From the NCBI GenBank assembly GCA_002310195.1, contig DBYS01000012.1, positions 133,463 through 197,462 of the forward strand: a DNA stretch of 64,000 nucleotides, read 5' to 3'. Positions 36,864 to 45,945 of the stretch are shown in pieces (the first letter of the stretch is position 1; each line of letters starts with the position of its first letter). The DNA is from Bacteroidales bacterium UBA1180 (GTDB lineage Bacteria; Bacteroidota; Bacteroidia; Bacteroidales; Paludibacteraceae). The position numbers and the translations under genes were made by a program. Under the pieces are notes generated by a model that had not been told where the DNA came from, made no database searches, and worked only from the letters and a program-made list of their open reading frames with translations.

Positions 36864-36872
36864 CACCTCCTT
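36864..36872 (-). promoter_or_regulatory. Strong Shine-Dalgarno of rpsU
   Basis: Minus-strand AAGGAGGTG has near-full complementarity to the 16S rRNA 3' end and is well spaced from ATG 36856. Most other genes in the window have only A-rich translation starts. Confidence 0.8.
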
Positions 36873-36913
36873 CCAAGATCTGTTTTACGTTAATTATGAG
36901 TGATAATTAGTGT

Positions 36914-36930
36914 CCGTTTCAACGAAACGG
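36914..36930 (-). promoter_or_regulatory. Leader hairpin of rpsU
   Basis: CCGTTTC (36914-36920) pairs with GAAACGG (36924-36930) around a 3-base loop. It lies between the predicted transcription start and the Shine-Dalgarno sequence. Confidence 0.5.
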
Positions 36931-36934
36931 GCTG

Positions 36935-36966
36935 CAAAAGTACAAAATGTTTGCGAATTTTGCAAA
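36935..36966 (-). promoter_or_regulatory. Promoter of rpsU
   Basis: On the minus strand, TTTG (36966-36963), 20 bases, then TACTTTTG (36942-36935), matching TAnnTTTG. It begins about 25 bases after the ftsE stop codon. Confidence 0.7.
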
Positions 36967-36988
36967 TGTTCGGGCAAAAAATCGGCGA

Positions 36989-37654
36989 TTATTCTTCCGT
37001 TATCTTGCCGTCTGCGAAGTAGAGTTTACGTCCGGGGTACTGTTCGGGCCAGATGATATTGTGCGTGGACATGATGATCGTGATGCCTGCTTTCGATATG
37101 CTGTACAGCAGATCCATGATCTCCTTGCCCGTCTCGTGGTCGAGGTTTCCCGTCGGCTCGTCCGCCAGAATCAGTGACGGCATGTTCAGCAGTGCACGTG
37201 CTATGACCACACGCTGCTGCTCGCCTCCTGACAGCTGGTAAGGCATCTTATATGCCTTGTTAGCCATGCCGACCTGGTCGAGCACATCCATCACGTGCGA
37301 CTTCATGGCGTTCTTGTCCCGCCACCCCGTAGCACGCAGCACAAACAGCAGGTTCTCTTCCACGTTGCGGTCGGTCAAGAGCTGGAAGTCTTGGAACACT
37401 ACGCCGAGCTTGCGCCTCAGGTACGGCACTTGTTTGCGTTTGAGCTTCGACAGATCGTAGTCAAGGATCTGCGCCTCGCCGGAGGCTATCGGCAGTTCGC
37501 CGTACATCGTTTTCATCAGTGAAGATTTGCCTGAGCCGACACGACCTAACAGATAGATGAACTCTCCTTCGCCTACCTCCAGATTGATGTCTTTCAGCAC
37601 GATCTGCTCCGACTGATGGACGCTGACGTTATTGTAACGGATGATTGCACTCAT
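36989..37654 (-). CDS. ftsE: Cell division ATP-binding protein FtsE
   Basis: The ABC ATPase that works with FtsX at the division site to regulate peptidoglycan hydrolases. Its 221 residues carry Walker [10 protein letters not shown] (residues 37-45), Q-loop VFQDFQLL, signature LSGGEQQR, Walker [13 protein letters not shown] and switch His in STHN. The spacing and the N-terminal region fit FtsE better than LolD or MacB. No ftsX is adjacent, which is common in Bacteroidota. Its ATG shares one base with the stop of the upstream DUF349 gene (TAATG). Confidence 0.9.
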   Translation of the reverse strand: MSAIIRYNNVSVHQSEQIVLKDINLEVGEGEFIYLLGRVGSGKSSLMKTMYGELPIASGEAQILDYDLSKLKRKQVPYLRRKLGVVFQDFQLLTDRNVEENLLFVLRATGWRDKNAMKSHVMDVLDQVGMANKAYKMPYQLSGGEQQRVVIARALLNMPSLILADEPTGNLDHETGKEIMDLLYSISKAGITIIMSTHNIIWPEQYPGRKLYFADGKITEE

Positions 37655-39108
37655 TATTCCATCTCATTGATTTTGTTCTCTATATCTTCGGCCTGTTTCT
37701 TCAGGTCGTCAATCTTCTTCTGCAGACTGTTAACCAATGCGTTGCCGCTCTTCGAAGTGAAGAACATGATATTGTTCTCAGCCGTGCGGATCTCGGCTTG
37801 CAGAGCCTCGTACATACGGATCAGACGGTTGCGGTCGGTCATATTCTCCAGACCTTTGTGCCACTTCTCTGCTGCTTTCTCGCGGCGCTGCTTGAACGCT
37901 GCACGCTCCTGCTTCGTAGCTTCGCGTTTGGCCTCGAAGAACGTGTCGCACGCTGCTGAGAACTGCTTCCAGATATCGTCGGAGTACTTGCGTGCCACCG
38001 GACCGACTTTCTTCCACTTCTCCTGCAGATCAACGAACGCCTGCGTAGCCTCCTGCCACTCCTGGCTGGATTTGAGCTCCTCGGCCTTGGCCAGCAGTTC
38101 GCGCTTGAGCTTCAGGTTCTCGGCGAACATGTCGCGCGTGGATTTGTAGAACCCTGCTTTGGCCTTGTAGAACTGCTCACAGAGCGCACGGTACTCGTCG
38201 TAGATCGACTGATTGAACTTCTTCGGTGCAAAACCGATAGTACGCCACTCCTGCTGGATAGCCTGAACGGTCTCGGCTGCATCTTCCCATGCCTTGTTCG
38301 ATTTGAGCTTCGTGAGATCGATGGCTTTCAGGCGGTCGATTAATGTCTGCTTCTTGCTGAGGTTATCCTCTTCACGCTGATGCAGCGCGTCGAAGTAAGC
38401 CTGGTGTTTCTTGTTGATCACCGTGGATGCGGCTTTGAAACGCTCCCACAGTGCCTCACGCTGGTCGCGCGCTACCGGACCGATCTCCGACCACTCGTTG
38501 TGCAGCTGCTGCAATTGGCGGTTGGCTTCCACGATATTGTTGTTCGCCTGCAGCGCCTCGGCTTTCTCGCACAGGGCGGTCTTGAGTTCCAGGTTACGTT
38601 TGAAGTCAAGGTCACGCAGCTCGATATTGATCTTCACCAAGTCGTAGAACTGCTCCTGATAGAGGTTGTACTGCCGCCAGAGCTCCTGCACTTTCGGTGC
38701 GGGCACCGGACCGATGGTTTTCCACTCGGCCTGCAGGTCGCGCATCTTCTTCAGGTCAGCCATCACATCGGCTGTCTCGGGATTGGCGAGCTCCTTCATC
38801 TGTGCAACGATGTTCTCCTTGCGCAGCAGGTTCTGCTCTTGCTCGGCTGTCTGCTTCTTCAGCAGTTCGTCGCGACGGACCTTGTAGTCATTGAGCAGTT
38901 GACGGAACATCTGCTCTGTCTCGTCGGCCACGGCCTCAAAGGTCTCACCGGCATCTTCGGCAGCTTTGCGCAGTGCCTCTTGCTCCTGATGAACAATGCG
39001 GTAGAAGTGGTTCTTCAGTTCGGCTACTTGCTCTTTGATTGCGGTTACGTCTCCCTCACTGAGTAAGGCTTGCAGTTGCTCTACGATTGATTGTTTTTCG
39101 TTTTCCAT
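37654..39108 (-). CDS. DUF349 domain protein
   Basis: A roughly 484-residue protein made of five or so DUF349 helical repeats, each with a W-x-x-(I/V)-G-(P/F) core: WKTIGPVPAPKVQELW, WSEIGPVARDQREALW, WRTIGFAPKKFNQSIY, WKKVGPVARKYSDDIW. It is highly charged, helical and cytosolic, with a coiled-coil C-terminus (SLQKKIDDLKKQAEDIENK). The function of the family in Bacteroidota is not known. I start at MENEK (39108), one base after the rny stop; an alternative ATG at 39120 would overlap rny by 11 bases. It sits between rny and ftsE in a tight operon. Confidence 0.88.
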   Translation of the reverse strand: MENEKQSIVEQLQALLSEGDVTAIKEQVAELKNHFYRIVHQEQEALRKAAEDAGETFEAVADETEQMFRQLLNDYKVRRDELLKKQTAEQEQNLLRKENIVAQMKELANPETADVMADLKKMRDLQAEWKTIGPVPAPKVQELWRQYNLYQEQFYDLVKINIELRDLDFKRNLELKTALCEKAEALQANNNIVEANRQLQQLHNEWSEIGPVARDQREALWERFKAASTVINKKHQAYFDALHQREEDNLSKKQTLIDRLKAIDLTKLKSNKAWEDAAETVQAIQQEWRTIGFAPKKFNQSIYDEYRALCEQFYKAKAGFYKSTRDMFAENLKLKRELLAKAEELKSSQEWQEATQAFVDLQEKWKKVGPVARKYSDDIWKQFSAACDTFFEAKREATKQERAAFKQRREKAAEKWHKGLENMTDRNRLIRMYEALQAEIRTAENNIMFFTSKSGNALVNSLQKKIDDLKKQAEDIENKINEME

Positions 39109-39109
39109 A

Positions 39110-40639
39110 TTATTTTGCATAAGAAATAGCGCGAGTCTCGCGTATAACGGTTATCTTCACTTGTCCCGGGTAGGTCATCTCGTCCTGGATCTTCTTGGCG
39201 ATATCGTATGAGAGCAGCTCGGTATCTTTGTCGCTGATCTTGTCGGCACCAACGATCACGCGCAGTTCGCGACCGGCTTGCAGGGCGTAGGTTTTGATCA
39301 CGCCTTCATGTGCCATAGCAATGTTCTCCAGGTCTTTCAGACGTTTGATATAAGTCTCCACAATCTCGCGGCGTGCACCCGGACGGGCACCGGAGATGGC
39401 GTCGCAGGCTTGAACGATAGGAGCGATCAGTGTATCCATCTCCATCTCATCGTGGTGCGAACCGACGGCGTTGCATATCTCGGGTTTCTCGCCGTACTTC
39501 TCGCAGAGCTTCATGCCGACCTCTGCGTGCGGCAACTCGTAATCTTCGTCAGCTACCTTGCCTATATCGTGCAGCAGACCGGCACGACGTGCCGTCTTCG
39601 GGTTCAGACCAAGCTCCGAGGCCATCGTGGCACAGAGGTTGGCTGTCTCGCGCGAGTGTTGCAGCAGGTTCTGGCCGTACGACGAACGGTACTTCATCTT
39701 TCCTACCAGACGAACAAGCTCAGGATGCAAACCGTGTACACCCAGGTCGATGGTTGTGCGTTTGCCTATCTCTACGATCTCTTCTTCGATCTGCTGGGTT
39801 ACTTTCGCTACCACCTCCTCGATACGTGCCGGGTGGATTCGTCCGTCCTGAACGAGCTGATGCAAACTCAGTCGGGCTATCTCGCGGCGGATGGGATCGA
39901 ATGCGCTCAGGGTGATGCACTCCGGCGTATCATCTACTACGATCTCCACACCTGTGGCAGCTTCGAGGGCGCGGATGTTTCGTCCTTCGCGACCGATGAT
40001 GCGGCCTTTCACCTCGTCGTTGTCAATGTGGAAGATGCTCACTGCGTTCTCCACTGTTGCTTCGCTGGCTACACGCTGGATGGTCTTGATGATCACCTTC
40101 TTTGCTTCCATGCCGGCGTTCAGGCGTGCTTCGTCCATCGTCTCGTTGATGAACGCCATAGCCTCGGTGCGTGCTTCGGATTTCAGACTCTCAATGAGTT
40201 GCTTCTTTGCCTCCTCGGCCGACATGCCGGAGAGTTCTTCGAGTTGCTGTTGTGCCTGCTGGTGAAGCTTTTCGGTTTCGGCGGTCTTATATTCGATTAC
40301 TTGCTGTTGTTTCTCAATCTGTTGCGTACGGTTACGCAGTTCGTTTTGCTGACGCTGCAGTTCGCCCTGGCGTTGGTTGAGCTGCTGCTCACGTTGCTGC
40401 AGACGCTGGTCGGCCTGCTGGCGTTTCTGCTCCTGCTGATGAACCATGTTCTCATGTTCGGCTTTCAGAGCAATGAACTTCTCTTTGGCCTCGACGATCT
40501 TGTTCTTCTTGATGATCTCGGCTTCGGCGAGGGCTTTCTTGAACAGTCCGTTACGTGCAAAACGGCATACAAAGAAGCAGATGGTCACTCCCACAAGGAA
40601 TGCTGCCACTGCTATGAGTATTATCATTGTATTGGTCAT
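39110..40639 (-). CDS. rny: Ribonuclease Y
   Basis: RNase Y is a membrane-anchored endoribonuclease that starts mRNA decay. The 509-residue protein has an N-terminal membrane helix ([20 protein letters not shown]), a long Gln/Glu-rich coiled coil (about residues 40-150), a KH domain ([20 protein letters not shown]) and an HD phosphohydrolase domain ([26 protein letters not shown]). All the metal-binding HD residues expected are present. Its start overlaps the zapA stop by four bases, coupling RNA decay and division genes. Confidence 0.97.
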   Translation of the reverse strand: MTNTMIILIAVAAFLVGVTICFFVCRFARNGLFKKALAEAEIIKKNKIVEAKEKFIALKAEHENMVHQQEQKRQQADQRLQQREQQLNQRQGELQRQQNELRNRTQQIEKQQQVIEYKTAETEKLHQQAQQQLEELSGMSAEEAKKQLIESLKSEARTEAMAFINETMDEARLNAGMEAKKVIIKTIQRVASEATVENAVSIFHIDNDEVKGRIIGREGRNIRALEAATGVEIVVDDTPECITLSAFDPIRREIARLSLHQLVQDGRIHPARIEEVVAKVTQQIEEEIVEIGKRTTIDLGVHGLHPELVRLVGKMKYRSSYGQNLLQHSRETANLCATMASELGLNPKTARRAGLLHDIGKVADEDYELPHAEVGMKLCEKYGEKPEICNAVGSHHDEMEMDTLIAPIVQACDAISGARPGARREIVETYIKRLKDLENIAMAHEGVIKTYALQAGRELRVIVGADKISDKDTELLSYDIAKKIQDEMTYPGQVKITVIRETRAISYAK

Positions 40640-40962
40640 AGTTGCTCTTGTGTGTTCGACGCGTCATTGGCGAGCGCGTCAAGGATTGTTTTGTTAATGG
40701 TATTGATACGATGCATAACGGGTTCTATATCGTATCGTGCGTTCTCACGCTGCAGGTTCACTGCAGCTTCCAGTGCTACATACACCCATATCTGCTCGGC
40801 AGATTTGGTTTTCATGCCCGAACTGTAGTACTGAAATCGTTGATTGAGGTGAGCAGCTGCGTCACGGTAGTACTTCTCCTCGTTCCAAGCTACAGGAAAA
40901 CGCATTGTATGGTCACCCAATTGTAAGGTGATATTGATAGTGCTTGGAGTCTGCTCACTCAT
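40636..40962 (-). CDS. zapA: Cell division protein ZapA
   Basis: A 108-residue ZapA-family protein that would bundle FtsZ filaments at midcell. The pattern [20 protein letters not shown], then [19 protein letters not shown], then [15 protein letters not shown], is typical of Bacteroidota ZapA, with a C-terminal helix for dimerisation. It overlaps rny by four bases and follows the small coiled-coil gene by five bases, so the three are certainly co-transcribed. Confidence 0.9.
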   Translation of the reverse strand: MSEQTPSTINITLQLGDHTMRFPVAWNEEKYYRDAAAHLNQRFQYYSSGMKTKSAEQIWVYVALEAAVNLQRENARYDIEPVMHRINTINKTILDALANDASNTQEQL

Positions 40963-40967
40963 AATCT

Positions 40968-41246
40968 TCAGTGTTTCAACGTTTCAATCGTTCGGTCAAT
41001 ATCGGCTATGATCGACCGGATATGATTCTTTGCTTTTTGTCGTTGAGGTGAGTCAACGGTCAGTGCGTGTGCTATCTGCAGGTTGCGTAGATCGGCCTGT
41101 GCCTGCTTTACTTGTGTGCGCAGACTGAACAGCTCCTCGTCTTGCTGCTTGATCTGCTCCTGTAGAGCGACGTTGTCACGTCTCGCCTGCTCGTAGGCTG
41201 CGACGAGACGTGATACGTTCTGCTCTATCTCCTGCAAATATTCCAC
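40968..41246 (-). CDS. Small coiled-coil protein upstream of zapA
   Basis: A 92-residue, almost fully helical protein with a heptad pattern (IEQNVSRLVAAYEQARRDNV, LQEQIKQQDEELFSLRTQVK). The start is GTG at 41246. Its place directly before zapA, and its coiled-coil nature, suggest a ZapB-like division partner. The sequence is too short and biased to prove homology. It has no signal peptide or membrane segment. Confidence 0.75.
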   Translation of the reverse strand: MEYLQEIEQNVSRLVAAYEQARRDNVALQEQIKQQDEELFSLRTQVKQAQADLRNLQIAHALTVDSPQRQKAKNHIRSIIADIDRTIETLKH

Positions 41247-41264
41247 GTGAGTTCAGTTGTTCGG

Positions 41265-42425
41265 TTAGAAGCTGTAGCCTATACCCAGACCGAGTACGGA
41301 CTTGAATTGTACGCGCTCCTTGAGGTCGCCGTTCTTGTCGGCAATCAGCACACCGGGATAGTACTTCATGTTGGTGGTAAGGCTGACATTCAGCACTTTG
41401 AGGAACTGATAACTGATAGCAACGTCCCAGTCAACATCGAAGTGACCGAACTGGCGGTTGTTGTTGGAGTACTGGAAATACTTGTCAGCATCAGCCTGTG
41501 CGTCCCATGCGCCTGCCCCATTGGCTGCGTCGTACAGCTCCTTCAGGTCAAAACCTTTGCCCTGATACGGGGTGAACAGGCCGAGCGTGGTGCTCAGCGT
41601 CAGGTTCTCATACTTGTAAGCGATAGCACCCTTGAACGACAGACCAAGTTCAGCGCGGAAGTCGCGGAACTCTTTGTCACCGGTGGCTTTGTTGTAACCG
41701 TACGTGCCGTAGCGCTGCTGCAAATCGGTGCGGAAGTCGTAGCCTGTGCCGGCACCGATAGCGGCGTCATACTCGGTGTTGACCTTTGCATTCATCGCAT
41801 TGCTTACCCAAGCCGTCGATATACGTCCGGCGATAGGGGACAGATAGATCGAGAAGTCAGCACCGTTCACACTCTTCTTCCAGTCAATACCTACAGAGAG
41901 ATCGGTGTACGACGGAGCGAGCCACTTCGATATAACCTGATCATAGCCGGCGCCGCCGTCATAAGCGCGACCGAAAGCGTACTGGCTCTGGAAACTTCCA
42001 AGAGCGGTCAGATACCAGCTCTCCTTGAACTCCCAGCCGAACTTCGTGGCAATCTTGATATTGTCGCTGGATTTCTGCAGAGCATCGTACTGCTGGTCAA
42101 TCCATGTCATGCCGAAATCGGTGTCGAAGTTCGTTTCCCACGCGATTGCGTTCTTGTGATAGAGGAGGTGGAGCTTGGCATAAGCCACGCCGTTGACGTT
42201 GTTGTTACCGCCGGCAGCCCAGTTCACCAGACCCGTGGCGGCAGCGTTCAACCCGAGGGCGCCGTCGAACTTCCAGGCTTTCTCGCCGGTGTCGATTGCC
42301 TTCAGATCACCGGCAGCGTTCTTCGCTGCTGCGGCTTGACCTTCAACAGTGGCTTTGTCCACATCCTGAGCATACAGTCCTGCACCAAACAGAATGCATG
42401 CTATAAAGGTAAAAATCTTTTTCAT
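41265..42425 (-). CDS. DUF3078 outer-membrane protein
   Basis: A 386-residue secreted protein with signal peptide MKKIFTFIACILFGAGLYAQ. The features LNAAATGLVNWAAGGNNNVN, WETNFDTDFGMTW and the alternating strand pattern ending in LKERVQFKSVLGLGIGYSF fit DUF3078, a Bacteroidota outer-membrane beta-barrel family of unknown function. The terminal aromatic residue fits an outer-membrane insertion signal. It is 18 bases upstream of the coiled-coil gene and 34 bases downstream of the DJ-1 gene. Confidence 0.88.
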   Translation of the reverse strand: MKKIFTFIACILFGAGLYAQDVDKATVEGQAAAAKNAAGDLKAIDTGEKAWKFDGALGLNAAATGLVNWAAGGNNNVNGVAYAKLHLLYHKNAIAWETNFDTDFGMTWIDQQYDALQKSSDNIKIATKFGWEFKESWYLTALGSFQSQYAFGRAYDGGAGYDQVISKWLAPSYTDLSVGIDWKKSVNGADFSIYLSPIAGRISTAWVSNAMNAKVNTEYDAAIGAGTGYDFRTDLQQRYGTYGYNKATGDKEFRDFRAELGLSFKGAIAYKYENLTLSTTLGLFTPYQGKGFDLKELYDAANGAGAWDAQADADKYFQYSNNNRQFGHFDVDWDVAISYQFLKVLNVSLTTNMKYYPGVLIADKNGDLKERVQFKSVLGLGIGYSF

Positions 42426-42459
42426 TGTTTGTTGTGTTTATTGTTAGTTGTTAGTTTTC

Positions 42460-42987
42460 TTAATATTGCGCTGCGTCATATACAGCATCAGCGGTCTCCG
42501 AGTCTTTGAGCTTCTCGATGATGCAGAACGCAAAATCGCTGCTCAATCCGGGACCCTTGGCGGTGATGATGTTCTTCGACTCAACTACCAGTCCGCCTAT
42601 ATAACTCTCGCCGAGGAACGATTCGAACCCCGGATAGCAGGTTGCCTGTTTGCCTTCGAGTATTCCCAGCCGTCCGAGAACCGACGGTGCGTAGCAGATG
42701 GCGGCGATCAGTTTGTTTTCCGCGTTGTGCTTCTTGAGCAAGTTGCACAGACCTTCGTGGTTCTCCAGATGTGCTGCTCCGCCCGGCAGAATGAGCATCT
42801 CTGCATCAGCGAAGTTGCAGTCATCAAACAGACTGTCAGCGTGAACGGTAATCTGGTGAGCACCGGTCACTTGTTTTTCGCCGCGAATGGCAACTGTAGT
42901 CAGTTCAATGCCTGCGCGACGTAACAGATCGACCGTGGTCAGTGCCTCGATCTCCTCGAAGCCGTTGTCAAGAAAGAGATAGTTCAT
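42460..42987 (-). CDS. DJ-1/YajL/PfpI family protein
   Basis: A 175-residue cytosolic protein of the DJ-1 group (reported activities include glyoxalase III-like and deglycase; the true role is debated). The conserved nucleophile Cys98 lies in AAICYAPSVLG, the Glu that supports it is in NGFEEIEA (residues 9-15), and LILPGG and ITAKGPG are in place. It lies in the envelope operon between tonB and the DUF3078 gene without obvious functional linkage. Confidence 0.92.
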   Translation of the reverse strand: MNYLFLDNGFEEIEALTTVDLLRRAGIELTTVAIRGEKQVTGAHQITVHADSLFDDCNFADAEMLILPGGAAHLENHEGLCNLLKKHNAENKLIAAICYAPSVLGRLGILEGKQATCYPGFESFLGESYIGGLVVESKNIITAKGPGLSSDFAFCIIEKLKDSETADAVYDAAQY

Positions 42988-43033
42988 ACAATTGTTGTTT
43001 TGGATATATGTTAGTGTGCTATCTTCGTTTTGA

Positions 43034-43867
43034 TTAATTCAACTTAAAATGATATTTAATCGTGCCGTACTGCATCTTTCCAGTTGGGGATTCGGAAAAT
43101 ACCGCTTTCTTTGCTGCACTTTCAGCAAGTTGAATCAATTTAGAATCACTAGTATTGGTACCAGTTGTTGCCTTAGCTTGTAAAACATTGCCAGAAGGGT
43201 CTACAGTAATACCAACAACCACTGTTCCTTGACTATTAAAGTCTGTAGATGGAGGAGGTAATTTTTTTACACTTCGTCCATCTAAACTCCAATCCGCACC
43301 ATTTTCTGTGCCGTGTCCCACGGGATTTTGCGAGCCTTGTTGTGAACTTCCTTGTGTCGTGCCGCTTCCAGTGGCGCCGGGTTGGCTGTTTCCGAAACCG
43401 CTCATTAAGGCTTGAGCCTTGTCGCGTTTCTCCTGCTCGATGGCAGCCTGACGCGCGCGTTCTTCGGCTATCCGCTGCTGCTCGGCGCGTTGCTCAGCTT
43501 CCAGCCGTGCCTGCTCCTCGCGTTGCTTGCGGATGAGCTCTTCCTGTTCAGCGCGTTTCTTCCTCTCTTCCTCACGTTGCTTGGCCAGGGCGAGCGATTC
43601 TTCGTCGTCCTGAACCACCAGATCGTTCTCCGAAGGAGCCTGCGGCGTGGGAGGCGGAGCTTGTGTGACAGGCTCGGCAGGCATCGGTATAGCCTCAGGC
43701 TCTGAACCGCCACCGTCCTCGCTGTCACCGAAAGCTACCTCAACGCCTTCTTCCTCTGTTTCACGCGGCGCGTCAATAGCAACGTACCACATCATCAGCA
43801 GAAGCAGCGCCATGATCAGAGCTGTCAGCAGAGCGGATTCTATTTTTGCTTTTCTATCTTTGTCCAT
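43034..43867 (-). CDS. TonB-like energy transducer
   Basis: A 277-residue TonB/TolA-like protein spanning the periplasm. It has one N-terminal membrane helix (LLTALIMALLLLMMWYVAI), a Pro-rich stretch (PMPAEPVTQAPPPTPQAP), a long Glu/Arg/Gln helix (about residues 85-155) and a C-terminal TonB domain (TVVVGITVDPSGNVLQAKA, ending GTIKYHFKLN). The membrane helix lacks the classic TonB SHLS motif. Its start shares one base with the exbD stop. With ExbB and ExbD it forms a proton-motive-force energiser for outer-membrane transport, or a Tol-like complex. Confidence 0.9.
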   Translation of the reverse strand: MDKDRKAKIESALLTALIMALLLLMMWYVAIDAPRETEEEGVEVAFGDSEDGGGSEPEAIPMPAEPVTQAPPPTPQAPSENDLVVQDDEESLALAKQREEERKKRAEQEELIRKQREEQARLEAEQRAEQQRIAEERARQAAIEQEKRDKAQALMSGFGNSQPGATGSGTTQGSSQQGSQNPVGHGTENGADWSLDGRSVKKLPPPSTDFNSQGTVVVGITVDPSGNVLQAKATTGTNTSDSKLIQLAESAAKKAVFSESPTGKMQYGTIKYHFKLN

Positions 43868-44277
43868 TACTTCTTATTTCTGGTAGCAACCACCAGTTTC
43901 ATGTGGTGGCTATTCGCAATATCCAGTACGCGCACAACTTCTTTGTATGCGATATCTTCGTCGGCATGCAGAGCGATGTACATCGTCGAGTCCTGTTGTT
44001 GAACGGACGCGAGGTACGGCTCCAGGTCTTCCACATCGATAGCAACGGGTTTCTCTTTGCCCAGTGCCACGAAGTAGTTGCCGAGATTGTCGATGCTGAC
44101 CTTGGCCACAACCTGCTTGGTGTTCGTCTTCGCTTTGGCTTGCGGCAGATTGATCTTGATGTCGTTAGGCGACGACATAGTGCTGGCCATCACGAAGAAC
44201 AGCAGCAACAGAAAGATCAGGTCCGTCATCGACGACATCGCAAACGTGGCCTCAACTTTATTTCGTTTCTTTAACAT
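43867..44277 (-). CDS. exbD: Biopolymer transporter ExbD
   Basis: A 136-residue ExbD/TolR protein. The membrane helix contains the functional Asp (SSMTDLIFLLLLFFVMAS), and the periplasmic domain ends with EVVRVLDIANSHHMKLVVAT, as expected. The start MLKKRNKVEATFAM is typical. It is two bases after exbB and overlaps the TonB-like gene by one base. Confidence 0.93.
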   Translation of the reverse strand: MLKKRNKVEATFAMSSMTDLIFLLLLFFVMASTMSSPNDIKINLPQAKAKTNTKQVVAKVSIDNLGNYFVALGKEKPVAIDVEDLEPYLASVQQQDSTMYIALHADEDIAYKEVVRVLDIANSHHMKLVVATRNKK

Positions 44278-44279
44278 AG

Positions 44280-44969
44280 TTATGCAGGCTCATTGAGTAA
44301 ATCCATAAATGCCAATGTGCGGCCTTCCAACTGACGCACCACGCGGTCGATTCTCGAAACCAGGAAGTTGTACATGAACATCGCGATGATACCTACAATC
44401 AGACCGCCGATGGTCGTTACCATAGCCTGATACATACCTTCGCTCAGTGCGGACATCTCAATCACACCGCTGGCGTTCTGTGCCATGTTGTAGAACGTCT
44501 GAACCATACCGAGTACCGTGCCGAGGAAACCGAGCATCGGAGCACCGGCTGCGATCGTCGCCATGATCACCAGACCTTTTTCCAGGATCGAGATCTCAAG
44601 GTTGCCGACGTTCTCGATGGCTACCTGCACGTCCTGCATCGGACGACCGATACGGCTGATACCTTTCTCGATCATTCGTGCCGAAGGCGTAGCAGCCTGC
44701 TTGCAGAGGTTCAGAGCGGAATCGATCTTGCCGTCGTGGATATAATCCTTGATGCGGTCCATGAACGAGTTGTCCTCTTTCGTGGCTTTGTGGAGCACGA
44801 TCAGACGCTCGATGAAGATGTAGATTGCCCATGCCAGTAGCACGGCCAGGATCACCATGATCCAGCCGCCATATTGCGCCATGGTAAGCAGGTTGATAGA
44901 TTCTTGTACGGGCTCTTCAGCCGGGAGCATGGGCTCCACCAGAGCCGTTGTGTCAATTTGTAGTAACAT
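44280..44969 (-). CDS. exbB: MotA/TolQ/ExbB proton channel family protein
   Basis: A 229-residue inner-membrane protein with three membrane segments (about residues 34-52, 135-160 and 182-205), the second and third holding MATIAAGAPMLGFLGTVLGM and VTTIGGLIVGIIAMFMYNFL. This is the standard ExbB pattern. ExbB forms the pentameric channel around the ExbD helices. It lies 24 bases after pdxJ, the first gene from the promoter at 45794-45825. Confidence 0.94.
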   Translation of the reverse strand: MLLQIDTTALVEPMLPAEEPVQESINLLTMAQYGGWIMVILAVLLAWAIYIFIERLIVLHKATKEDNSFMDRIKDYIHDGKIDSALNLCKQAATPSARMIEKGISRIGRPMQDVQVAIENVGNLEISILEKGLVIMATIAAGAPMLGFLGTVLGMVQTFYNMAQNASGVIEMSALSEGMYQAMVTTIGGLIVGIIAMFMYNFLVSRIDRVVRQLEGRTLAFMDLLNEPA

Positions 44970-44993
44970 ATTTGTGTTTGTTTTAGTTTATTC

Positions 44994-45710
44994 TTATTGT
45001 TTGCAGCAGGCAAGATACCGCCTGATTGTCTCTTCTATTCCCCAGTACAGCGCATCGGCTATCAGCTGGTGACCGATGCTCACCTCATCTATCCACGGGA
45101 AGGCTTTCAGCAGGGCAGGGAGGTTCTGTGTACTTAGGTCATGACCGGCATTCAGTCCTAATCCTACCTCTCGCGCTTTCTCCGCTGCCGGACGATACAT
45201 TTCAATCGCAGCCTCGGGGTTCTCCGCAAATAGTTCGGCATACGGACCGGTATACAGCTCCACGCGGTCAGCCCCTGTGGCTTTTGCGCCTTCCACCATC
45301 TCGGGGATGGGATTGACGAAGATCGACACGCGTATACCCGCTTCGTGGAACCGTTTAGTCACTTCCGTCAGGAACGCCTGGTAACGTATCGTATCCCAGC
45401 CGTGGTTCGAGGTCAGCTGTTCATGACCGTCCGGCACAAGCGTTACCTGCGCGGGACGAACCTCGCACACCATCTCTATGAACGCCGGTTCGGGATTACC
45501 CTCGATGTTCAGCTCGGTGGTCACGCAGCCTTTCAGCGCATACACATCGCTGCGACGTATATGCCGCTCGTCCGGACGTGGATGAACGGTGATGCCTTGC
45601 GCACCGAACCGCTCGCAATCCTTTGCGAACTGCTCCACATCGGGGACGTTTCCTCCGCGTGCGTTTCGCAACGTGGCTATCTTGTTGATGTTGACGCTCA
45701 GTCGGGTCAT
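44994..45710 (-). CDS. pdxJ: Pyridoxine 5'-phosphate synthase PdxJ
   Basis: PdxJ condenses deoxyxylulose 5-phosphate with 3-amino-2-oxopropyl phosphate to pyridoxine 5'-phosphate, the last ring-forming step of DXP-dependent vitamin B6 synthesis. The 238-residue protein begins [20 protein letters not shown], with [27 protein letters not shown] and LGLNAGHDL as family marks. The frame stays open upstream to 45836, but that stretch overlaps the promoter at 45794-45825, so the start is ATG 45710. It leads the long exbB-exbD-tonB operon. Confidence 0.96.
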   Translation of the reverse strand: MTRLSVNINKIATLRNARGGNVPDVEQFAKDCERFGAQGITVHPRPDERHIRRSDVYALKGCVTTELNIEGNPEPAFIEMVCEVRPAQVTLVPDGHEQLTSNHGWDTIRYQAFLTEVTKRFHEAGIRVSIFVNPIPEMVEGAKATGADRVELYTGPYAELFAENPEAAIEMYRPAAEKAREVGLGLNAGHDLSTQNLPALLKAFPWIDEVSIGHQLIADALYWGIEETIRRYLACCKQ

Positions 45711-45793
45711 TATTATCTGTATGTTCTCTTTTGGTTGGCTTTTTTTGCGTCCATTGCATGCGCGCGTAAAGCGTATGCACACAAAACCGGCTA

Positions 45794-45825
45794 CAAAGTT
45801 ACGAAAAAAAAATGAATTATGCAAA
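45794..45825 (-). promoter_or_regulatory. Promoter of the pdxJ-exbBD-tonB operon
   Basis: On the minus strand, TTTG (45825-45822), 20 bases, then TAACTTTG (45801-45794). It lies about 80 bases before pdxJ ATG 45710. I found no other clear promoter between here and rpsU. Confidence 0.75.
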
Positions 45826-45875
45826 TATTTCGTCATTTTTTATCAAAAAATGCATTATTTTTGATTGCTGAGCAC

Positions 45876-45907
45876 AAAAAAGCATCAGCGACTCCTGCCG
45901 CTGATGC
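45876..45907 (-). terminator. Terminator of the BspA-like gene
   Basis: GCATCAGCG (45882-45890) pairs with CGCTGATGC (45899-45907). On the minus strand the stem is followed by six T (45881-45876). Confidence 0.8.
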
Positions 45908-45945
45908 CACTTTATCTGTTGTTAGCGGATTGTATCCGCGCCCTG

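Noticed and set aside
36989..37654. Naming the ABC ATPase LolD
   Set aside because: Sequence features such as VFQDFQLL and the division-gene neighbourhood fit FtsE better, and no lipoprotein-release permease is nearby.
45711..45836. N-terminal extension of PdxJ from 45836
   Set aside because: The extension overlaps the promoter at 45794-45825, and PdxJ homologues start at the MTRLSVNIN position (45710).
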